64,000 nt of DNA from CAJQQK01 sp963696075. Its GTDB lineage: Bacteria; Pseudomonadota; Alphaproteobacteria; Rhizobiales; Hyphomicrobiaceae. Below the pieces are notes generated by a model. That model saw only the letters and a program-made list of their open reading frames with translations. It was not told where the DNA came from and did not search any database. Shown here one piece after another: positions 35,084-42,471 of the stretch. The DNA lies in contig CAVOJD010000009.1 of NCBI GenBank assembly GCA_963696075.1, positions 1 to 64,000 on the forward strand, written 5' to 3'. The position numbers and the translations under genes were made by a program. The number at the start of each line of letters is the position of its first letter. Position 1 is the stretch's first letter.

Positions 35084-35884
35084 TCAGGTTTCGTCGGTGG
35101 GTTGTGTGCGCTTTTCAACGTAGGCGACGGCCAGGATCGAGAGTTCGTACAGGCCGAGCGTCGGGATCGCCATGGCAAGCTGGCTGATCGGGTCGGGCGG
35201 CGTCAGGATGGCGGCCGCGACAAAGACGCCGAGGATGGCCCAACGGCGCTTTTCGCGGAGCGTCTGCGCCGTGACCAGGCCGGCGCGGGCCATCAGGGTG
35301 AGGACCACGGGGAGCTGGAAGATGATCCCGAAGCCCAGGATCAGCGTCATGATCAGGGAGAGATACTCGCTGACTTTGGGCAGCAACTCGATGGCGGCCT
35401 TGCCTTCCAGGCCCTTCTGCTCGAAGCCGACCGAGAACTGGACGAGGAGGGGCATGGCGAGGAAGTAGACGAGGGCTGCGCCGGCAAGGAACAGGACCGG
35501 TGTTGCCAGCAGATAGGGGCGGAAGGCTGCGCGCTCGTTCGAATAGAGGCCGGGTGCGACAAACTTATAGATCTGGACGGCGACGACCGGGAACGAGAGG
35601 AAGGCTGCGCCGAACATGCCGAGTTTCAGCTCGGTGAAGAATTTCTCGAGGAGGTGGGTGTAGATCGTCTTGGCGTGCTCGGGGCCGACGACGGCAATGA
35701 AGGGACGCAGGAGAATGTTGAAGATTTCGCCGGCGAACGCGAAGCAGATGACGAACGTGACGAAGAAGGCTGCCACGGAATAGATCAGCCGCTGGCGCAG
35801 CTCGATCAGGTGGTCCATCAACGGCGCCTTGGAGGCGTCGATGTCGGTTGCGTCTCGTTCCTGGACTTCGCTTGCATCCGTCAC
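35084..35884 (-). CDS. tatC: Sec-independent protein translocase TatC
   Basis: The product has 266 residues with six membrane segments. SKAPLMDHLIELRQRLIYSV at the N-terminus carries the conserved Glu that recognises the twin-arginine signal, and FEQKGLEGKAAIELLPKVSE and GIIFQLPVVLTLMARAGLV are typical. It forms the Tat receptor core with TatB. Its start overlaps the tatB stop by 4 bp. Confidence 0.95.
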   Translation of the reverse strand: MTDASEVQERDATDIDASKAPLMDHLIELRQRLIYSVAAFFVTFVICFAFAGEIFNILLRPFIAVVGPEHAKTIYTHLLEKFFTELKLGMFGAAFLSFPVVAVQIYKFVAPGLYSNERAAFRPYLLATPVLFLAGAALVYFLAMPLLVQFSVGFEQKGLEGKAAIELLPKVSEYLSLIMTLILGFGIIFQLPVVLTLMARAGLVTAQTLREKRRWAILGVFVAAAILTPPDPISQLAMAIPTLGLYELSILAVAYVEKRTQPTDET

Positions 35885-36390
35885 CGGACGGTCTCCGCAT
35901 TGCGGGACGCGGCCTCGCCGTCGGCGGGGGGGGCGTCATCGGTGGCTTTCGGGGCGGCGGCTTTGGTCGTTTCGGTCTTGGGCTGTGCTGGAGGGACCGG
36001 CGGCTCGCCTTTGCGCACCACGGTGCCGTCGGCCATCGTGAAGGATGTCGTCTCTTCCTCGTCGCGGAATTCTGGTGCGGGTTCGATAGGGCCCTGGTCC
36101 TCGAAGTCATCGTCGACAAGATTGGACTGGTCTTCGGTCTTCTTGTCGTCGGGCTTCTTCGGTTCCGCGAAGCGGCCGCTGCGAATGTCGTCCATCTCGC
36201 GGCGAATATCGTCGAACTCAGTTTCGCGGATGGCTTCATCGAACTGGGCACGGAACTGGTCCGCCTGGCGCTTGGCCATGGCGATGTAACGGCCAATCGT
36301 GCGCAACAGGCCGGGCAGCTCCTTCGGTCCAACGACCAGGAGCGCGACCACGCCGATGACCATAAGCTCCATCCAGCCGATGTCGAGCAT
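35881..36390 (-). CDS. tatB: Sec-independent protein translocase TatB
   Basis: The product has 169 residues. One N-terminal membrane helix starts MLDIGWMELMVIGVVALLVV; GPKELPGLLRTIGRYIAMAK is the amphipathic hinge of TatB. A long acidic, Pro-rich C-terminal tail follows, common in alphaproteobacteria. The ATG at 36390 is chosen because it places the membrane helix at the extreme N-terminus. It overlaps tatC and lies about 150 bp from tatA. Confidence 0.93.
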   Translation of the reverse strand: MLDIGWMELMVIGVVALLVVGPKELPGLLRTIGRYIAMAKRQADQFRAQFDEAIRETEFDDIRREMDDIRSGRFAEPKKPDDKKTEDQSNLVDDDFEDQGPIEPAPEFRDEEETTSFTMADGTVVRKGEPPVPPAQPKTETTKAAAPKATDDAPPADGEAASRNAETVR

Positions 36391-36538
36391 ACTTCCTTCC
36401 CGGTGGCGGGCGCCTGTCAGGCTGGCACGCCACTCGTCATCGAGCGCCCCGCGTGCCATTGCGGTGGCAGTGGGGGCGTCAAAGCAGATGCGGCCGGAGG
36501 GTGATTACATCGTTGCCTGGCCGGCCGTCATGCATGTG

Positions 36539-36772
36539 TCAGCCGACGCGACGGCTTTCCGTTTCGGTGCGTGCGGTGGTTGCCGGCTGATCGTTGTCCA
36601 AGACCTTGGGATCGCTCGGCTTATCGGCCACGTCGTCCTCGGCCATGCCCTTCTTGAAGCTCTTGATGCCCTTGGCGACATCGCCCATGACCTCGGAAAT
36701 CTTGCCGCGGCCGAACAACAAAACGACAATCAAGCCAACGATGACCCAGTGCCAGATGCTGGTTGCACCCAT
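36539..36772 (-). CDS. tatA: Sec-independent protein translocase TatA
   Basis: The product has 77 residues: a short periplasmic end, the membrane helix (IWHWVIVGLIVVLLFGRG), the FGRGKISEVMGDVAKGIKSF hinge and amphipathic helix, and an acidic tail. GGGAG lies just before the ATG. It is the pore-forming Tat subunit and the first gene of tatABC. Confidence 0.94.
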   Translation of the reverse strand: MGATSIWHWVIVGLIVVLLFGRGKISEVMGDVAKGIKSFKKGMAEDDVADKPSDPKVLDNDQPATTARTETESRRVG

Positions 36773-37079
36773 AATAAGAAACTCCCTTAAGAGGCTAGAT
36801 GCCTCCGTGCTAGCTGCCTTGTTCGTGCCGGACGTTAATGGTCTCGGGCGCTCAGGTGGCCCATGGTCGCTGGCACGCGTGCTGTATGAACCTCAGATAT
36901 ACTGTGCGTGAGGCGGTTTCACCAGTGCCCGTTTCGTCGAAGATGGGGGGCTGGATGGTCTGCATGCCCTCACACCTGCCGGAAAGGTTTGCAGGAAACG
37001 TTCCGAGGCGGCCTGTCGTTGCTGGCGTCGGACCGGGTATCGGGCGCGCGGGGGACAGGGTTTGCGGGGATGGGACCGT
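36773..37079. other. Intergenic region upstream of tatA, no gene seen
   Basis: About 307 bp between the tatA start and the end of the ABC ATPase gene. It should hold the tatA promoter; I see no clear motif or structured RNA. Confidence 0.5.
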
Positions 37080-38195
37080 TCAATGCTCGGCGTTTTGCGG
37101 GAACATGACGATGCCGGCGGGATCAACCTTAATGCGCACATCGTCTCCGATCGCGGGGGCACGGTCGCCGCGCACGAGGCTGGTAATGGGCTGGTCGAGG
37201 CCGTCGATTGCAATTGCAACCAGAACAAGATCGCCGAGGAACCGGGTTGCGACCACCCGGCCCGCCAGCATGGCGGGGTCGTGGCCTGCTGCGTAGACCC
37301 AGACGGCGCGCTGACGCACGCACATGACAAGGCGTGTTCCGTCCGGATGACCGGGTGCGGGATAGCGGCCGAAGGGGGTCGATACGGAGCCGCCGGCGAC
37401 GGTGACGGGGATTTCGTTGATCTGGGAAAACAGGCGGGCAACGAACAGGTCCGAGGGATCGTGATAGAGAGCCTGGGCGGTGCCGGCCTGGATGATGCGG
37501 CCGGCGCGCATGACGGCGATGCGGTCGCCAAGCTGCATGGCTTCGTCCGGGTCGTGGGTGACGAGGAGGCAGGTTGAGCGGGTTTCGCGCAGGAGGGCGA
37601 GGGTCTCGGAGCGGATCGTCTCGCGGAGCTGGACGTCGAGGCCGGAGAAGGGCTCGTCCATCAGGATAATCGAGGGGCGGGGCACGAGGGCGCGGGCAAG
37701 GGCAACGCGCTGCTGCTGGCCGCCTGACAGGGTGTGGGGGTGCTCGTTGGCGTAGCTGTCGAGGCCGACACGGGCGAGCGCCATCATGGCTTCCTGGCGG
37801 GCGGTTTCTTTGGGCATGAAATGGAGCCCGAAGCAGACGTTCTCCAGGATCGTCAGGTGTGGGAAGAGGGCGAAATCCTGAAACATCAGCCCGACGTTGC
37901 GCTTCTCCGGTGGGATGAAGACGCCGGCGCCCGCAACGACCCGGTTGTTGAGCAGGACTTCGCCGGCGGAGGGGCGTTCGATGCCGGAGGCAAGGCGGAG
38001 AAGAGTCGTTTTGCCGCAGCCGGAGGGGCCCAGAAGACAGACGACCTCACCGGCAGCAATGTCGAGGGAGATATCGTGAAGGGCGGTGAAATCGCCGTAC
38101 TTCATCTCAATGTTGCGGAAGGAGAGGCTGGCGGCGAAGGCGGCGGCCGCGCGCTGTCGGGTGGCGCTGCGGGCGGGGGGTGCGGCCTGATCCAT
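37080..38195 (-). CDS. ABC transporter ATP-binding protein (iron/spermidine/sulfate importer type), orphan
   Basis: The product has about 371 residues. Walker A is LLGPSGCGKTTLLRLASG, the Q-loop lies in LMFQDFALFPHLTILENVCF, the signature is HTLSGGQQQRVALARAL, and Walker B is IILMDEPFSGLD, followed by the switch His in VTHDPDEAM. A C-terminal TOBE-like domain starts near residue 270. It is the CUT/Fe3+ (FbpC-like) branch. No permease or binding-protein gene is adjacent, so the substrate is unknown. The ATG at 38195 has GGAG upstream; the frame is open to 38273. Confidence 0.88.
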   Translation of the reverse strand: MDQAAPPARSATRQRAAAAFAASLSFRNIEMKYGDFTALHDISLDIAAGEVVCLLGPSGCGKTTLLRLASGIERPSAGEVLLNNRVVAGAGVFIPPEKRNVGLMFQDFALFPHLTILENVCFGLHFMPKETARQEAMMALARVGLDSYANEHPHTLSGGQQQRVALARALVPRPSIILMDEPFSGLDVQLRETIRSETLALLRETRSTCLLVTHDPDEAMQLGDRIAVMRAGRIIQAGTAQALYHDPSDLFVARLFSQINEIPVTVAGGSVSTPFGRYPAPGHPDGTRLVMCVRQRAVWVYAAGHDPAMLAGRVVATRFLGDLVLVAIAIDGLDQPITSLVRGDRAPAIGDDVRIKVDPAGIVMFPQNAEH

Positions 38196-38703
38196 CGCCG
38201 GCGGCTCCGGGCGCTTGCCGACAAGACGGCCGAAGGTCTCGCCAAGGGTTCGCGGCAATTGCGGGCGCTGCATTCTTCGGAATACCTGCTGGCGTCGTCG
38301 TGGTTGGGGGTGTGGACGTCCGCGATGCGGGCGCTGTCATGTGTTGGAGATATGGGGTGTCCGCGGGCTCGCACTAAACACGGATCGGCGGGCGCGCGCA
38401 AATGTCACGATCTCGACGCATCTTCGACGCCCTTGTTGCACATTAGCGCATTATTCCAGGAGCGGTTGGTTCAGGGCGTCGGGAGTGGCTCTCGATGGGT
38501 GTGGGGTGAGTGGCCTTTTCGTTCGCTTGTTGCCTCTCTCAATTATTTCGCCAAACCGCAAGTGGTGCCTCAGCGAACGCGGCTCAGCGTGGCGGGCGGG
38601 TTCTGCGGGCGGTTCCGGGTCGCTTGTTCGCTCAGGTTTCATGGCCGTTTACGCCTCGTTAATCAAACCAGCGTTTAGTTGGCGACAGCTTGAGAGGTGT
38701 TTC
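38196..38703. other. Intergenic region between divergent ABC ATPase and NlpD-like genes
   Basis: About 500 bp with no supported gene. The part next to 38703 is AT-richer and probably holds the promoter of the lipoprotein gene. An upstream extension of that open frame has no recognisable protein. Confidence 0.5.
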
Positions 38704-40176
38704 ATGTTGCGTTCCTTAAGTCTCGGTCGTCCCACTGCGGTGACCTCGTATCCCGCCCTCCCTCGTGCCCGCCGGCTTGCGCTTTTGATGCTCACGGCAT
38801 CGGCTGTTGCGCTGGGCGGGTGCAGCGCGGATTTCCTGCGCTTTGATGCTCCTGCCTTCAATCTTGGTGATGACGAGGGACGTGATGTTCGGCCGGTGGC
38901 TGGCGGCACGACCAATTATGCGCCGACCGGTGCGACGCTGGCCGAGGTGCGGCGCGACGATTATGACGCGTCGCCGGCTGCAACGACGATGCGCCCGGAG
39001 CGGCGCGTTCTGGGCCAGGTGGCGCAGGCTGAACCGGTCAACCGAATTGCGCCGCCGCAGGCGAATGTGCGCGCGGGGCGGCAACAGTTTGCCGATGCGT
39101 CGCCGCTCTCGACGGGGGCGCTGGGCGGTAATGGGCCCGGGCGCATTACGGTCGAGCGTGGCGATACGCTTTATCAGCTTTCGCGGCGCCATGGCGTCAG
39201 CGTGGCTGAGCTTCGCGATGCCAACAATCTTACAGGCAATATCATCCGGCCGGGGCAGACGCTGGTGCTGCCGTCGCGTGGCGGATATAGCGCGCCCCGG
39301 ACGGCTGCCAGAGCGCCGGCGCCGGCGCTGACGGCACCGCTGACCAGGACGCCGGTTGCTGGTGGGGGTACAAGCGTTGTGACGGTTGTGCCAGGCGACA
39401 GCCTCTATGCGATTTCGCGGCGCACGGGCGTCAGTGTCAGCCGGATCAAGGAACTCAACGGCATCACGGATGTTCGCCGGTTGCGGCCGGGGATGAAGCT
39501 CAGCCTCGGCGGTGAGACCTCGCGGACCGCGGGCGTGCCAACGATGCCGAAGTCGGTGGTGGCTGAAGCGCAGCGACCGGTGGCGCGGACGGATTTCGGG
39601 CAGTCATCGCAGATCAAGGCGAAGCCGATCCGCACGGTTTCGATCGGACGGGATATGGCACCAGCGCCCAGTACCGCGCCGGTAAGTGCTGCACCGGCAA
39701 GCGCCGCGCAACCGCGCATTCTCAACGGGGATGGTGTGGCGACGGCGCCCGCTGCGCCCGCCAAGGGCACTCAGGCCGCTGCACTGGATGATGCGCCGGT
39801 CAAGTTTCGCTGGCCGGCCAAGGGGCGGATCATTGCCACGTTCAACAACAGCGGGACGGGTGTGAAGAACGACGGCATCAACATTTCGCTGCCGATCGGG
39901 ACGCCGGTTCACGCCGTTGATGATGGGACCGTTGCCTATTCAGGCAGTGAATTGAAGGGCTATGGCAATCTTGTGCTGCTGCGCCATGAGAACGGCTGGG
40001 TGTCGGCTTACGCGCACGCCAGCGAGTTGCTGGTCAAGCGCGGTGACAAGGTGACGAAAGGGCAGGTTATTGCCAAAGCGGGGCGCAGTGGCGGGGTGAC
40101 ACAGCCGCAGCTGCACTTCGAGCTGCGCAAAGAGGCCCAGCCGGTCGATCCGTTGCCCCATATGGCGCAGATGTAA
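38704..40176 (+). CDS. LysM / M23 peptidase-family lipoprotein (NlpD-like)
   Basis: The product has 490 residues. A lipoprotein signal with lipobox LGGC ends near residue 40. Two LysM repeats follow (ITVERGDTLYQLSRRHGVSV near 150, and VTVVPGDSLYAISRRTGVSV near 222). The M23 domain occupies about 375-490: GDGVATAP, then FRWPAKGRIIATFNNSGTG, VHAVDDGTVAYSGSELKGYG, and QPQLHFELRKE. Whether the full M23 zinc set is present needs alignment; many NlpD members are inactive activators of amidases. GAGAGG lies upstream of the ATG. It is a cell-division or outer-membrane protein, as is typical near surE. Confidence 0.9.
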   Translation: MLRSLSLGRPTAVTSYPALPRARRLALLMLTASAVALGGCSADFLRFDAPAFNLGDDEGRDVRPVAGGTTNYAPTGATLAEVRRDDYDASPAATTMRPERRVLGQVAQAEPVNRIAPPQANVRAGRQQFADASPLSTGALGGNGPGRITVERGDTLYQLSRRHGVSVAELRDANNLTGNIIRPGQTLVLPSRGGYSAPRTAARAPAPALTAPLTRTPVAGGGTSVVTVVPGDSLYAISRRTGVSVSRIKELNGITDVRRLRPGMKLSLGGETSRTAGVPTMPKSVVAEAQRPVARTDFGQSSQIKAKPIRTVSIGRDMAPAPSTAPVSAAPASAAQPRILNGDGVATAPAAPAKGTQAAALDDAPVKFRWPAKGRIIATFNNSGTGVKNDGINISLPIGTPVHAVDDGTVAYSGSELKGYGNLVLLRHENGWVSAYAHASELLVKRGDKVTKGQVIAKAGRSGGVTQPQLHFELRKEAQPVDPLPHMAQM

Positions 40177-40225
40177 GGTTTGCCGGGTCCGCAGCGCGCG
40201 GGGTGTGCAGCGATCCAGAAACGAG

Positions 40226-40253
40226 AAACGCGGGCAAATCGCCCGCGTTTTTT
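40226..40253 (+). terminator. Rho-independent terminator after the NlpD-like gene
   Basis: A 10-bp stem, AAACGCGGGC with GCCCGCGTTT, has a 5-nt loop and a run of six T overlapping its end. It also separates the lipoprotein gene from the convergent exopolysaccharide operon. Confidence 0.88.
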
Positions 40254-40285
40254 GTTGCCTGGTTCCGGCTCGCTGCGGGCCGGGC

Positions 40286-41038
40286 TTAGGCCGTTTCGTT
40301 GAAATATTCGGATGTGCGGAGGAAGTTGGCGAGGCGGCGGCGCAGGCCGCGCGGCAGCGGGACGTATTTCTCGACGATGGCCGCCATTTCGGGGCCGGGC
40401 GGGTGGCTTTGGGAGTTGTCGAGGATGCAGCCGGCAAGTTTGACGTCGGCGCTCTTGAGGGCGTTGGTCGCGTCGAGGACCTCGCGGTTGGTGGTCACTT
40501 CCGCGGTGCAGACCAGAAAGGCTGCATCGGCTGCGCGGGCGAGGGAAACGGCGTTGATGTGGGTCTCGCCGATCTCGAGGATCGGGGCCAGATGCATAAT
40601 GATGACGCCATAGTCGGCAAGATCATCGCGCAGGGATTTTTCGATCCGCTCGGGATTGTTGAACAGGGCGCGCGTCGCCGGGGTGGCGGTCAGGCGGAAG
40701 GTGTCGATCGCGTTGGCCTGTGATGCGGCCTCGATATGGTGCGCGCGGATCGGCTCACCGGGCGACCAGGCGCCGGTTTCGATCGTGTCTGCGAGCTCGC
40801 TGGTTGCGTCGATCAACAGCGTGCGCATTCCGCTTGCGACAAAGCTCTCGGCCAGCATGGTGGTAATGTTCGGGGTCGCGACGTCACTGTGGGGGCTCAT
40901 CAGGGCAACGACGCGGGCGCCGGACATGATGATGGTGCGCTGAAGAGCGTCAACGGGGGCGACGGCGGGACGCGGAATGGAGGGTTTGTCCGCGGGAGCC
41001 GGCGCGTTGGCGTGAGGGGTGTCGGAAGCGTCTTGCAT
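40286..41038 (-). CDS. Degenerate tyrosine-protein-kinase-like (CpsD/BY-kinase) protein, exopolysaccharide locus
   Basis: The product has 250 residues. The fold pattern is BY-kinase: after a Pro-rich start, VVALMSPHSDVATPNITT stands where Walker A should be, MRTLLIDATSEL where Walker A' lies, then YGVIIMHLAP for Walker B. The GK(S/T) of the P-loop is absent. The C-terminus (RTSEYFNETA) has one Tyr instead of the usual cluster. It is the last gene of the minus-strand export operon, next to its chain-length partner. It may work as a non-kinase regulator. The ATG at 41038 is preferred over a TTG six bases upstream. Confidence 0.75.
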   Translation of the reverse strand: MQDASDTPHANAPAPADKPSIPRPAVAPVDALQRTIIMSGARVVALMSPHSDVATPNITTMLAESFVASGMRTLLIDATSELADTIETGAWSPGEPIRAHHIEAASQANAIDTFRLTATPATRALFNNPERIEKSLRDDLADYGVIIMHLAPILEIGETHINAVSLARAADAAFLVCTAEVTTNREVLDATNALKSADVKLAGCILDNSQSHPPGPEMAAIVEKYVPLPRGLRRRLANFLRTSEYFNETA

Positions 41039-41103
41039 GATCAAATGTCTTGTCGATCCGGTTGATCTGGTGGCAACGGCGTCAGGAATCGGTTGCAGGT
41101 GCG

Positions 41104-42408
41104 TCAGGTGGTGGCGGTTGCGCGCCGGTCCGGCCGGGGCGGATCATGCGCCATCGGTTCGGCACCGGTTTCGAAGGCGCCGCGGGGGAAGGCTGCAACG
41201 AGGGGCAGGTCGGTCAAGGAGTGGAGCATGTTGCGCCCGCGCAGGCGGTTGTCGAGTTGTTCGGCGAGGAGGGCGAAGGCGCCGGCCATGGCAAAGGCGG
41301 CAAGGATGCCGGCGATGAGGATCTTGATGCGTGAGTTGAGGCGTTGGCGCGGATCCTTCGGGGTGTCGATGATCTGGATCTGGGCGGGTGCGCTCAAGAG
41401 CTGGATATCGGCCTGCTGGCCGGCGCTGGTCAGGCGCTGCTCGAAGAGCGCGATGCGGGCGCGCAGGCTCTGGGCCTCGGCTTCGAGGTTGTTGCGCTGC
41501 TGGAACGATTGGCGAAGCTCTTCCAGTTTCGCGTTGGCTGCGGCCTGTTGTTGGAGGGCGCGTTCGCCGGCCTGGACCGTCTCTTCCAGACCGCGCGCGA
41601 CAGTGATGAGGCTGGTGATGTTTTCGGCACCCGCTGTGTCGCCAGCCTCCTGCCGCGCTTTCAGCGCGCTCTCGAGACCGTTGAGGATCTGTGCTGGAGA
41701 CCCGTTCGCGATATCGACGGTGAGACCGGCGGCTGTTGTCCGACCTTCAAGTTCCTGGCGTGCGGTTGAGGTTCTTGCCGCCGCCTCCTCGGCCGTCCGC
41801 GATGCGGTTTCGACGGCTGCCTGCTGGGCCGTGATCTCAGCCAGTGTCGCGCCGGAGTTGGCGGCCGGCGACTGAGCCAGGCGCTTTTCGATATCGGCGA
41901 GAGCCTGTCGATGCTTGGTGATAACGAAGCGGGGCGCATTCAGCGCGTTGGTATCCGCGGTAAGGAGACTTTCGAACAGGGTCGTGAGGATGAGGCTCAG
42001 TTCATCGCCAAGGCCTTCAGCTTGCTTGCCGATCAGGGAGAGCCGGACGAACTGGTTGCCGACCTGGTCGACGCTCAAGCGGGAGCGGTACTCTTCGAGT
42101 TGGCTGTGGGTGAGTTCCTGGTTCTCGTGGCGCGCCAGGGTGCGGGTGATGATGTGCTCGCTCTTGACCAGCGTTTCGAGGCTCTTGACCTTGTCGGTCA
42201 ACTCCTGGGCGCGCAGATAGCTCGGCGCGGTGCTGGTCAGACCGCTGTATTCCTGGAGCAGGATCAGCGTGTTGGTCTCGAAGCGGGTCGGCCACAAAAG
42301 GGCTGCGACGACGGAGAGCGGGATGATGATCAGGAGCGGGGCCAGCATGATCGCGCGCCGCCGCCACATGGCGCGGATGGTGGCCTTGATGAGATCGGGT
42401 AGGGTCAT
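41104..42408 (-). CDS. Wzz/GumC-type polysaccharide chain-length determinant
   Basis: The product has 434 residues. An N-terminal membrane helix lies in RRRAIMLAPLLIIIPLSVVA, and a second near residue 365 in KILIAGILAAFAMAGAFALL. Between them is a periplasmic part with coiled-coil segments (ELRQSFQQRNNLEAEAQ). The DTPKDPRQRLNSRIK stretch before the second helix is the Pro-rich motif of polysaccharide co-polymerases. It probably pairs with the adjacent BY-kinase-like protein to set chain length in the inner membrane. Confidence 0.88.
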   Translation of the reverse strand: MTLPDLIKATIRAMWRRRAIMLAPLLIIIPLSVVAALLWPTRFETNTLILLQEYSGLTSTAPSYLRAQELTDKVKSLETLVKSEHIITRTLARHENQELTHSQLEEYRSRLSVDQVGNQFVRLSLIGKQAEGLGDELSLILTTLFESLLTADTNALNAPRFVITKHRQALADIEKRLAQSPAANSGATLAEITAQQAAVETASRTAEEAAARTSTARQELEGRTTAAGLTVDIANGSPAQILNGLESALKARQEAGDTAGAENITSLITVARGLEETVQAGERALQQQAAANAKLEELRQSFQQRNNLEAEAQSLRARIALFEQRLTSAGQQADIQLLSAPAQIQIIDTPKDPRQRLNSRIKILIAGILAAFAMAGAFALLAEQLDNRLRGRNMLHSLTDLPLVAAFPRGAFETGAEPMAHDPPRPDRRATATT

Positions 42409-42471
42409 CGCTTGATCTGGTTCCAGCTGAGGGGGGCGTTTGAGGCGCGCGTCGGGGGTGGGGGGATGCCG

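Noticed and set aside
33745..35187. Plus-strand frame of 480 codons across serS
   Set aside because: Antisense shadow of serS and tatC; Gly/Glu-rich composition with no domain.
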